From Rhodohalobacter barkolensis (lineage in GTDB: Bacteria; Bacteroidota; Rhodothermia; Balneolales; Balneolaceae): a stretch of 64,000 nt of DNA. The stretch covers positions 1,178,001-1,242,000 of the forward strand of contig NZ_PISP01000001.1 in assembly GCF_002834295.1 (NCBI RefSeq), written 5' to 3'. A program made the translations under genes and the position numbers. Positions 26,147-34,198 of this stretch are shown in pieces. Numbering within the stretch: the first letter of the stretch is position 1; each line of letters opens with the position of its first letter. The notes below the pieces were generated by a model that saw only the letters and a list, made by a program, of their open reading frames with translations, ran no database searches and was not told the origin of the DNA.

Positions 26147-26305
26147 TTCACCGTGTTTGTTAAATTGTTAAAAGCTATGTTTTAGATAAATAGTGTTTGA
26201 CAAAGTGTCGTTTTTTCCTGTCCATAAGGGTCAGTAGTTTTTATTCTTTCAGGTTCAATGTTCGACCATCAGTAAACAAATAAATTACACATAAATTTCT
26301 TATTA

Positions 26306-28291
26306 ATGATAGCCCCCGCAAAAAAAATTAATCAAAAAAAAGCGGTCCAAAACTATAAGGATCTACTGCTTCCCCGCCTCATTGAGGAGCGAATGCTCAC
26401 GCTTCTTCGGCAAAACAAAATCAGTAAGTGGTTTTCGGGTATGGGGCAGGAAGCAATTTCCGTCGGCTCAACGCTCAGCCTGAAACAAGAAGATTACATT
26501 TTACCCATGCACCGAAATCTCGGCGTGTTCACTACACGCAAGGTACCGTTGTATTCCCTGTTTACACAACTATTTGGAAAGCGAGATGGTTTCACGGGCG
26601 GACGAGACCGCTCTTTTCACTTTGGCACGACCGAACATCGAATCTTCGGGATGATCTCTCATCTGGCTGCAACCATGCCTGTGGCTGACGGAATTGCACT
26701 GGCGGCTAAACTCAGAGAAAAGGATCAGGTGGCACTCAGTTTCTGCGGAGATGGAGCTACAAGTGAAGGAGATTTTCATGAAGCTTTGAATCTCGCTGCC
26801 GTATGGAAACTGCCTGTGATATTTATGATCGAAAATAACGGGTACGGACTCTCAACCCCCTCATCTGAACAGTTTGCCTGCGAAAATATTGCGGATCGTG
26901 CTGTGGGATACGGAATGGAAAGTATGATCATTGATGGAAATGACTTTTTTGAAGTTCAGGAAGCGGTTACAAAAGCCCGAAAACTGGCTTTGTCAGGCAA
27001 ACCGGTTTTGATTGAGGCCAAGACATTCAGAATGCGCGGACACGAAGAGGCATCCGGTACGTTTTATGTGCCTGATGAACTGTTTGAGCAGTGGAGTGAA
27101 AAAGATCCCATTAAGCGGTACGAAGAGTGGCTGCTCAATGAAGAAATTCTTTCAGAGTCTGAGATGGAATCGATCAGAGTTGAAATTAAATCTCAGTTCA
27201 ACGATGATTTGGAAAGAGCTCTCGATGCAGAGGAACCTTCGTTTGATGAAAAGGAAGAGCTGAATCGTGCCGGATTCAAATCTCAGCCAAAGGCATCGAG
27301 CAATGGTAAAAAGCATGACTCATCAGAAAAAAGAATTATCGACGCTGTTCACCTCGCACAAAAGCAGGCTTTTACCGAAGACGACACTTTTGTGATGTTG
27401 GGACAGGATATAGCCGAATATGGAGGTGTATTTAAAGCTTCTGAAGGTTTTGTGGATCTGTTTGGAAAAGATCGGATTCGAAATACTCCGATTATTGAGT
27501 CGGGTGCCATTGGTGCGGCTATTGGTCTGGCAATTGAAGGATTTAAACCGGTTGTAGAGATGCAGTTTGCAGACTTTATATCATGCGGGTACAATCAGAT
27601 TGTGAATAATCTTTCCAAAGGCCGCTACCGCTGGATGCCCGATATGAACATTACCATCCGCGCACCCCACGGTGGCGGAGTGGGTGCCGGACCGTTTCAC
27701 TCTCAGTGTCCTGAAAACTGGTTTATGCAGCTGCCCGGTCTGCGAGTTCTGGTCCCGTCAAATGTTCAGGATGCACAAAATATGCTCTACACGGCTTTAT
27801 ATGATGAAAATCCGGTTCTCTTCTTTGAGCACAAAAAACTCTATCGAAGCATAAAAGAGATCACCCCGGATCACTGTGAATTCACCGATCTGGAAAAAGC
27901 CTCTGTAATTCGTGATGGAAAAAATGCAACCATCGTCACGTTTGGGTACGGTGTAGTATGGGCGAAAGAAATCGCGGAGGATTATGAAAAACAGGGCGTC
28001 AGTATTGAGATTATTGATCTGCGTTCTCTTGCACCCATCGATTGGGATACGGTTGTTGAGTCGATCCGGAAAACCGGACGTGTATTGTTATTGCAGGAAA
28101 ATTCGGAGATTCTCGGGCCAATGAGTGAACTTTCGGCCGGAATTACCGAACGAGCATTTAAACTATTGGATGCGCCGATAATACGTTGTTCATCCCTTCA
28201 CACCCCTGTTCCCTTCAACAAAGAGCTGGAAAAGGGATATATGGCAAATCACAGATTGAAGGAACAACTGGAAAAGCTGCTTAATTTTTGA
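26306..28291 (+). CDS. 2-oxoacid dehydrogenase E1, fused alpha and beta subunits
   Basis: A 661-residue thiamine-diphosphate enzyme. Residues about 15-310 are the E1-alpha domain with the ThDP motif 'CGDGATSEGDFHEALNLAAVW' and 'ENNGYGLSTP'. A Lys/Ser-rich linker near 325-345 leads to the E1-beta transketolase-like domain ('PIIESGAIGAAIGLA', 'RAPHGGGVGAGPFHSQ'). The enzyme decarboxylates branched-chain 2-oxoacids or pyruvate and passes the acyl group to E2 lipoyl. Bacteroidota-type fused forms are well known. No E2 or E3 gene adjoins. Which oxoacid it uses is not decided by sequence alone. Confidence 0.92.
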   Translation: MIAPAKKINQKKAVQNYKDLLLPRLIEERMLTLLRQNKISKWFSGMGQEAISVGSTLSLKQEDYILPMHRNLGVFTTRKVPLYSLFTQLFGKRDGFTGGRDRSFHFGTTEHRIFGMISHLAATMPVADGIALAAKLREKDQVALSFCGDGATSEGDFHEALNLAAVWKLPVIFMIENNGYGLSTPSSEQFACENIADRAVGYGMESMIIDGNDFFEVQEAVTKARKLALSGKPVLIEAKTFRMRGHEEASGTFYVPDELFEQWSEKDPIKRYEEWLLNEEILSESEMESIRVEIKSQFNDDLERALDAEEPSFDEKEELNRAGFKSQPKASSNGKKHDSSEKRIIDAVHLAQKQAFTEDDTFVMLGQDIAEYGGVFKASEGFVDLFGKDRIRNTPIIESGAIGAAIGLAIEGFKPVVEMQFADFISCGYNQIVNNLSKGRYRWMPDMNITIRAPHGGGVGAGPFHSQCPENWFMQLPGLRVLVPSNVQDAQNMLYTALYDENPVLFFEHKKLYRSIKEITPDHCEFTDLEKASVIRDGKNATIVTFGYGVVWAKEIAEDYEKQGVSIEIIDLRSLAPIDWDTVVESIRKTGRVLLLQENSEILGPMSELSAGITERAFKLLDAPIIRCSSLHTPVPFNKELEKGYMANHRLKEQLEKLLNF

Positions 28292-28307
28292 GTCCATTAA
28301 CCCTCGG

Positions 28308-28462
28308 CTGTCGAGTTTTCCCGATGCGAAGAGTGCTAATTTATTTAGTATGCACTTAGCCATGAAACTCGTCGGACGACTGAAGGTTTGGAGTTCATAG
28401 GTCAGTCTTTCCCAAAGTCGTCAGACGATGTCTTCTCATCAACAGTCGAGTTTGATCGAAGC
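28308..28462. repeat. Small cluster of palindromic and direct repeats
   Basis: The gap between the E1 and LD-carboxypeptidase genes holds two near-identical palindromes, TCGTCGGACGA (28369-28379) and TCGTCAGACGA (28418-28428). They are flanked by a direct repeat built on GTCGAGTTT followed by GAT and GCGAAG/CGAAGC (starting at about 28310 and 28445). The arrangement suggests a REP-like element or paired mRNA 3' hairpins for the two convergent genes. Confidence 0.55.
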
Positions 28463-28483
28463 AAAAAGCGTTCTGACTGTAAA

Positions 28484-29485
28484 CTAGCTTTGTACGGCTG
28501 ATTCCAGGAGTTTCAAGTATTTCTGATCGGCATCGAAGCGGGCCATGACTCCCTGCGGAATCGTGAAATTATCGGGGTCGTGGCTGATATCCATTCCCAT
28601 TACGGCCGGAATACCCAATGGGCGGATATGCTGCTGTAAAATCTCCTTCAGGGTAAAATGAGAATCTGACGGGTCGGGGCAGATGGCGCATCTTCCAAAA
28701 ATAAAACCGTTTAGATTGTCCAATACCCCAGCCTGTTTAAGGTGAACCAGCATACGATCAATTTTGTAGACCGGTTCGCCAATGTCTTCCACAAAGAGTA
28801 TTGCTTCTTTGGTATCGGGTTGAATATCCGTACCCAGTGTAGTTGTTAAAATGCTCAGGTTTCCGCCCATTAATCTTCCTTCAACAATCCCGGGAAAAAC
28901 AATCTCAACTTCACTTTCTGAATGAAATTCTGCCTTATCACCATCCATTAAAACGCTTTTGAAACTCTGCTTGGTCAAGTCAGTCCAGTCAGAAGTGCCG
29001 TTCGGTCCGTGAAATGAGATTAGGTTTGAGCGATGCAAAAATGCCATGTGCAGCGTCGTATTATCGCTGAAACCACAGTAGATTTTGGGATTCTCTTTAA
29101 TCATCTCAAAATCAAGATAAGGTAAAATCCTTGCGCATCCCCAGCCGCCGCGAACAGCCACAATTCCGTCGATTTCGGGATCAGCAAAAAAACGATTCAG
29201 ATCACGCGCCCGCTCCCGATCTGTTCCGGCAAGATATCCAAATCTCTCCTTTACAAACTCACCGAAAACCACATTTAACCCAAAAGACTCTAACACTCGT
29301 TTCATCCGGTCAAACTCCGACTCATCGTAGACAATACCGGCAGGAGCAGTCAGTGCTACGGTATCTCCCTTGTTCAACTTCTTCGGTCGAATCAGTTTGT
29401 CGTAATCCCGTTTCCCGGACTTTTGGATGAGTGAAAACCCGGCGACGCCAAGCCCGGCAGTTCTAAGAAAATCTTTTCGTCTCAT
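28484..29485 (-). CDS. LD-carboxypeptidase (peptidase S66, murein tetrapeptidase)
   Basis: A 333-residue enzyme that trims the terminal D-Ala from murein tetrapeptides. The start 'MRRKDFLRTAGLGVAGFSL' resembles a twin-arginine signal, so the protein may be exported rather than cytoplasmic like E. coli LdcA. The S66 motifs are present: 'CGFSDNTTLH' with the nucleophile Ser, 'LFVEDIGEPVYKIDRML' with the catalytic Glu, and 'MDISHDPDN' with the His. The gene starts 2 bp after nadD and completes the run prenyl synthase-bamD-nadD-this gene. Confidence 0.9.
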   Translation of the reverse strand: MRRKDFLRTAGLGVAGFSLIQKSGKRDYDKLIRPKKLNKGDTVALTAPAGIVYDESEFDRMKRVLESFGLNVVFGEFVKERFGYLAGTDRERARDLNRFFADPEIDGIVAVRGGWGCARILPYLDFEMIKENPKIYCGFSDNTTLHMAFLHRSNLISFHGPNGTSDWTDLTKQSFKSVLMDGDKAEFHSESEVEIVFPGIVEGRLMGGNLSILTTTLGTDIQPDTKEAILFVEDIGEPVYKIDRMLVHLKQAGVLDNLNGFIFGRCAICPDPSDSHFTLKEILQQHIRPLGIPAVMGMDISHDPDNFTIPQGVMARFDADQKYLKLLESAVQS

Positions 29486-29487
29486 TG

Positions 29488-30063
29488 TTAATCAGTTTGA
29501 TAGAGATTGTGATCTTGAATATAACTCCGTACCGCATCCGGAATTGAATAGTTTTTACATTCTCCTTCACGAATTTGAGTAGAAGATATATCAAGTGGCT
29601 GATGATCTACAAAAATCGTGTTCTCTAAAATTTTTGAATCCACCCGGCTATGGTCAAATCCGGGACGATTTACAACCAATAAAGTACATTCGTCCAGAAT
29701 CTCATTGTACTTGTACCATTTATGAAATGATTCCAGGCTGTCTTCTCCAATACAGAGAAAAAATAGATTTTCCGGATATTCTTCCTTGAGGTGACGAATC
29801 GTTTGCAAGGTGTAGGAAGGTGTTGGCAGATCTTTCTCCAAATCACTGATTTGCAAATTATCGTGATCTGAAAAGACCAGCTGCAACATCTTAAGGCGAT
29901 GTGAAAAACCGGCCTGTTTTTGGTCGGTTTTATGAGGAGGAGTGGGAGTCAGTAAAATCCAAACTTCATCAATCAGACCACTATCAAGAAATGAATTGAC
30001 CGCTTCTACGTGGCCTGTGTGAACCGGATCAAATGATCCCCCAAAGATTCCGACACGTTTCAC
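29488..30063 (-). CDS. nadD: Nicotinate-nucleotide adenylyltransferase NadD
   Basis: A 191-residue cytoplasmic enzyme that joins ATP and nicotinate mononucleotide to make deamido-NAD. The nucleotidyltransferase motif 'GIFGGSFDPVHTGH' is at the N-terminus, 'LTPTPPHK' follows, and 'ISSTQIRE' (the SxTxxR motif) is near the C-terminus. The start codon is GTG, because no ATG fits upstream of the motif. It is 9 bp downstream of bamD and is translated as part of that cluster. Confidence 0.95.
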   Translation of the reverse strand: MKRVGIFGGSFDPVHTGHVEAVNSFLDSGLIDEVWILLTPTPPHKTDQKQAGFSHRLKMLQLVFSDHDNLQISDLEKDLPTPSYTLQTIRHLKEEYPENLFFLCIGEDSLESFHKWYKYNEILDECTLLVVNRPGFDHSRVDSKILENTIFVDHQPLDISSTQIREGECKNYSIPDAVRSYIQDHNLYQTD

Positions 30064-30072
30064 AACAGTAGA

Positions 30073-30891
30073 TTAACTGGATTGAGCAACAGAGTCACTG
30101 TCTTCTGCTTGTCTCAACCCTTGCTGTGCACGATCGTAAAGATCTTCTACTCGGCTACGGTTATCACCTCTTGGAAAGAGCTGAAGATAAGTTTCATAAC
30201 TTTCCAGTGCTTTTTCAAATCGTTCTGCCTGACGATCAGGAACGCTATTTTCGGCATAGAGAATATATGACTCCATCTGATCTACAAGAGACCGTTCAGC
30301 CCAGGTTGTCTCCGGGTAGTCATCAATGACTATATCAAAATAGACAGCTGCCGCCTGATATCTGCTGGTTCGCTTGTAAAATTCACCGGCTGTGTACGAT
30401 TTTCGCGCAAGTTTTGACCGAAGCTCTGAAATATATTCTCCCGCTTCATCCGCATACTCAGAGTTTGGAAACCGCGATAGCAGCAGTCTGAAATTTTCGA
30501 TCGCCTGATACGTGTAGGTTTGATCAAGCCTGTATCTCGGACTCATATTGTAGTAGCTGAGAGCTTTTTTAAAATCAACCTCTTCTCTACGGGGTGAATT
30601 GGGGTGAAACTGAGCATATCGTTCATACTCTGAAGCTGCCAAAAGATAACGTCTGTTGTTAAAATAGCTTTCCGCTAAGTAATATTGAGCATCTTGCCCG
30701 ATATCCGTTCCACGTCCGATAGAAATTACTGTTTCGAACGCACTGGCCGCTTCCGAATAATTCTCCTCTTCAAATTGATTGAGGGCTTTTTCGTATGCAA
30801 CTTCAAGTGAGTCGCCGGGCCGAATAAGTTCGTTGCTTCGACATGAAACAAATAGGAGTGCTGCAGAAAATAAAAAAAGTAGGGTTCGCAT
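30073..30891 (-). CDS. bamD: Outer-membrane assembly lipoprotein BamD
   Basis: A 272-residue lipoprotein from the ATG at 30891 (a GTG at 30906 would overlap the preceding gene). The signal peptide ends at the lipobox 'FVSC' (Cys17). Five TPR-like helical repeats follow, including 'DAQYYLAESYFNNRRYLLAASEYERYAQFHPNS', 'AIENFRLLLSRFPNSEYADEA' and 'AAVYFDIVIDDYPET', the classic BamD/YfiO order. BamD docks substrate barrels to BamA. The start is 4 bp after the prenyl synthase stop. Confidence 0.93.
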   Translation of the reverse strand: MRTLLFLFSAALLFVSCRSNELIRPGDSLEVAYEKALNQFEEENYSEAASAFETVISIGRGTDIGQDAQYYLAESYFNNRRYLLAASEYERYAQFHPNSPRREEVDFKKALSYYNMSPRYRLDQTYTYQAIENFRLLLSRFPNSEYADEAGEYISELRSKLARKSYTAGEFYKRTSRYQAAAVYFDIVIDDYPETTWAERSLVDQMESYILYAENSVPDRQAERFEKALESYETYLQLFPRGDNRSRVEDLYDRAQQGLRQAEDSDSVAQSS

Positions 30892-30895
30892 GAAT

Positions 30896-31867
30896 TTAAC
30901 TTTCACGATTTTTCAAATATTTTATCAAGTGTTGAAGATCTTGTTTATAGTTGGAATCACCAAATTGTTGAAGAGCTTTTTCTGCCCTGCTGTAATATTC
31001 CAGATAATGTTCTTTCGTATCGGCGATCACATTGTACATTTCTAAGATGTCGATCACTTCCTCAACTTCAGAATCAGAAAGCGGAGTATCGGCCATTAAT
31101 CCTAAAATTTTCTTTTGTTCCGGCTCGCTGCATCGTTCTAACGCACTGAGCAGTAAAAATGTTTTCTTTCCTTCGTAGATATCGCCGGCTTTGCGTTTTC
31201 CAAATTTATCAGGGTCAGCCACAACGTCCAGCCAATCGTCCTGAATCTGAAAGGCCAAACCCAGAGAGTGCCCAATGAGCGACAGCTGACCAAGTTGCTC
31301 CTGATCCGCATTTCCGCACATTCCCCCCATCTGCATAGCCGAACTGATCAGTGCTCCGGTCTTACCCTCGATCATTCGGTGATATTCATCAAGGGTAACA
31401 TCTGTTCGGTTCTCAAACTCCATATCCATCGCCTGTCCTTCACAAACGGTATTGATCGAATTGAGAAAAATTTTGCTGACCTTTTTGTGATCTACCTGTG
31501 CCGGGAGGTTTTGAAGCTGGAGAAGTGAGTAGACAAACATGCTGTCGCCGGCCAGAATTGCTGTCGGTTCATCCCATTTTTTATGAACTGCAAGCTCGCC
31601 CCTCCTGCTGTCTGCCTGATCCATGATGTCGTCATGCATCAGTGTAAAATTATGAAGAAGCTCCACGGCAAGAGCAACAGGAATGGCTTCTTTAGGGCCT
31701 GAGCCGCACAACCCACAACTGATAAGTGCAAGAACCGGTCGTATCCTCTTTCCGCCATTACGTAATATATAGCGCTGAGGCTGATAAAGCGTCTCCGGTT
31801 TTTGAGGGAAGTTTATATTTTGCAGCTCTTCTTCGAAAAGAACAGCATACGACTTTAAAAAATCCAA
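30896..31867 (-). CDS. Polyprenyl (geranylgeranyl/farnesyl-type) diphosphate synthase
   Basis: A 323-residue trans-prenyltransferase. The first Asp-rich motif is 'LMHDDIMDQADSRRG' (two residues between Asp pairs, DDxxD) and the second is 'QIQDDWLDV'. 'GGKRIRPVLAL' near the N-terminus binds IPP. The only plausible start is TTG at 31867, because a stop codon lies 9 bp further upstream. Product chain length cannot be set with confidence. It leads the run with bamD, nadD and the LD-carboxypeptidase. Confidence 0.9.
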   Translation of the reverse strand: MDFLKSYAVLFEEELQNINFPQKPETLYQPQRYILRNGGKRIRPVLALISCGLCGSGPKEAIPVALAVELLHNFTLMHDDIMDQADSRRGELAVHKKWDEPTAILAGDSMFVYSLLQLQNLPAQVDHKKVSKIFLNSINTVCEGQAMDMEFENRTDVTLDEYHRMIEGKTGALISSAMQMGGMCGNADQEQLGQLSLIGHSLGLAFQIQDDWLDVVADPDKFGKRKAGDIYEGKKTFLLLSALERCSEPEQKKILGLMADTPLSDSEVEEVIDILEMYNVIADTKEHYLEYYSRAEKALQQFGDSNYKQDLQHLIKYLKNRES

Positions 31868-31979
31868 ATGCGTAGATTAATTCCTGATTAAACGGTTGCA
31901 AATATACAAAAAGCACAACTCAATATTTCAGATATCTAAACTGCATTTGGTTTAGAAGTAAAATTATGAAAATAGCTGT

Positions 31980-32561
31980 TTAAATATCTTTTACAGCTTC
32001 TTTCATTTTAAATAGCGAGTGAAGCTGGTGCGTAATTCTATACTTTTTAGTACGCACATTAGCTTCAGATAAACTAAAATAGTCACTTGCTTCTTTCGTC
32101 GTACAGTCGGGGTGATTGATGAAATAGAGAATAAACATTTGCGACTCGTCATCCAGTTCTCCAATGCATTCGAATAGCAGCTCTTTTCTCTCCTGTTCTA
32201 CCAGTCTGTCAATCTGTTCGGCCGGTTCTGAAATTGAGCTTGTAACAAACTCATCACTAATCAATCGGCCATTTTTCCGGTATTGATTAAAATATTCATT
32301 CCGGGCCGTCATCATCATATACGACAACAATGATTTTGGATCATTTAGTTTACCTCCTAAAATCCTCTCATAAACATTTAGAAAAGCTTGCTGAACACAC
32401 TCCTTTGCCGACTCTTCTGTTGCGGCAACGGTAACTTGTAAATATTCTACCAGTTTCGGAATCATCTCTTCGAGCAGATGATTGGTTTTTCTGATATTCT
32501 CTTCTTGTATATAATCGACCAGAGCAGAATAATCTACTCGTCGTTTCGCACTAATGCTCAT
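31980..32561 (-). CDS. ECF-type RNA polymerase sigma factor
   Basis: A 193-residue protein (ATG 32561; a GTG two codons earlier is possible). The region 2 helices include 'ECVQQAFLNVYERI' and 'LLSYMMMTARNEYFNQYRK'. Region 4 shows 'DCTTKEASDYFSLSEANVRTKKYRITHQL', a helix-turn-helix for the -35 element. No anti-sigma gene is adjacent, so its control is unknown. The nearest SpoIIE-type phosphatase is 26 kb away. Confidence 0.87.
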   Translation of the reverse strand: MSISAKRRVDYSALVDYIQEENIRKTNHLLEEMIPKLVEYLQVTVAATEESAKECVQQAFLNVYERILGGKLNDPKSLLSYMMMTARNEYFNQYRKNGRLISDEFVTSSISEPAEQIDRLVEQERKELLFECIGELDDESQMFILYFINHPDCTTKEASDYFSLSEANVRTKKYRITHQLHSLFKMKEAVKDI

Positions 32562-32796
32562 ATCCACCCTGATTCAATGCAAAAGTTAATCCTTTGTATT
32601 TATTGAAGTTTTGAGAACAGTTGTTTACTGTTTTACTTAATTCAGTAAGTAATATAATCAAATTCAGTTTATTAGAAAATTTTAATATTTAAAATTAATG
32701 TTTCTCTAATCACTCCTTACAGTTGCACTTCTTCTCAGCAAAATTATATGTACACTTCTCCTGTCCTTTTGAATCAATCTTATGTAATGATCCATC

Positions 32797-34104
32797 ATGA
32801 TTTTTGAAAAAGAGAACGCTGTAAACCTATTTAAAGAAACACTCAGGCAAGCCCACCCATCCAGGCTTATTCCATCCATACTCAGGATTGATTCGAAGCA
32901 AGGATTAATAACGATTATGAATCAAAAGGTTAAAATCCCATTGAGTCGCCCAATTTATATGATAGGGTCAGGTAAGGCTTCGGTGGAAATGGCTGAAGCG
33001 GTCTCGTCAGTTCTGAAAGAACGGCTAACAAAGGGAGTGATCATTACAAGTAAAAATCCTAACAAGCAGATTGAAAGGGTTGAAATATTAACCGGATCCC
33101 ACCCTCTGCCCGATAAAAAGTCTGTTGAAGCCACCGAAAGGTTGATTGATTTTGCGACTTCAATACCTGAAGGAGCCTTGGTATTCAATTTAATCTCGGG
33201 AGGTACATCGTCACTGCTATGCAAGCCGGCAAAGGGAATTACAATTGATGACATCCAATCACTCTACAAACTTCTTCTGAATTCCGGAGCTACTATAGAT
33301 GAAATCAACCTGGTCAGGAAATCGGTCTCCGAAGTTAAAGCCGGGCGTTTGTTGAACTGCTTTCAACAGAATGAACTTATAGATCTCATTATCTCTGATG
33401 TACCCGATGACAATATTGAGGATATTGGAAGCGGCCCAACCATTTCTCAAAAATTTTCCTTTCGGGAAGTTTCCTCGGTGTTAGAAAAGAGAAAACTATG
33501 GAACCGTATTCCAGACTCTGTTAAAACCCATTTGTCGGAAAAGCGTGACCTTGAGCCATTCAAATCAAAAAATATTCCAAATCATCACAGTTACACTATT
33601 CTATCTTCCTCTAAAGTAGCCGAACTGGCAAAAGGGATTATTGAAAATTCAGGTTTTAATGTTTACATGGATAGTCAACCATGGTCCGGCTCCATCAATG
33701 AATTTGAGAAGCACATTCTTTCCAAGGCAAAGACTTATATGGAGGATCAGACAAAGCCCACTGCTCTGATTTTTTACGGTGAATGCAGTGTAAAAGTAAC
33801 CGGTGATGGCCTGGGTGGACGAAACCAGGAACTGGCTTTGAGAATGATCAAATCCTTGGATCAGTTCGATCGTAACGTTGTTTTTTTGAGTGCCGGAACG
33901 GACGGCATTGACGGGCCAACCGACGCGGCCGGTGCCGTAATTGATCAAATCAGTTTTAGTAAAGCTTCAGAAAAAGAGATAGACACTAACGACTACCTTA
34001 AACGTAACGACAGCTACCATTTTTTTGAAAAATTGGGTGGCCACATCAAAACAGGACCGACCGGAAACAATGTGATGGATTTACAGTTCCTGTTCATCCC
34101 ATGA
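32797..34104 (+). CDS. Glycerate 2-kinase (GckA/TtuD type, DUF4147-MOFRL)
   Basis: A 435-residue cytoplasmic kinase that phosphorylates glycerate to 2-phosphoglycerate. The N-terminal DUF4147 domain shows 'MIGSGKASVEMA', 'NLISGGTSSLLCKPAKGI' and 'EINLVRKSVSEVKAGRL'. The C-terminal MOFRL domain shows 'GDGLGGRNQELALRM' and 'SAGTDGIDGPTDAAGA'. Length and order are normal. It is flanked by unrelated genes and links glyoxylate or serine breakdown to glycolysis. Confidence 0.93.
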   Translation: MIFEKENAVNLFKETLRQAHPSRLIPSILRIDSKQGLITIMNQKVKIPLSRPIYMIGSGKASVEMAEAVSSVLKERLTKGVIITSKNPNKQIERVEILTGSHPLPDKKSVEATERLIDFATSIPEGALVFNLISGGTSSLLCKPAKGITIDDIQSLYKLLLNSGATIDEINLVRKSVSEVKAGRLLNCFQQNELIDLIISDVPDDNIEDIGSGPTISQKFSFREVSSVLEKRKLWNRIPDSVKTHLSEKRDLEPFKSKNIPNHHSYTILSSSKVAELAKGIIENSGFNVYMDSQPWSGSINEFEKHILSKAKTYMEDQTKPTALIFYGECSVKVTGDGLGGRNQELALRMIKSLDQFDRNVVFLSAGTDGIDGPTDAAGAVIDQISFSKASEKEIDTNDYLKRNDSYHFFEKLGGHIKTGPTGNNVMDLQFLFIP

Positions 34105-34198
34105 GTGAGAATTTATTTCAAATTTTTCCCCATACCCTTTCTCAATTATTTGTAGTTTTACAGATTCGAAGTGATTCAAACCCTGAAAGAGTTTTTTA

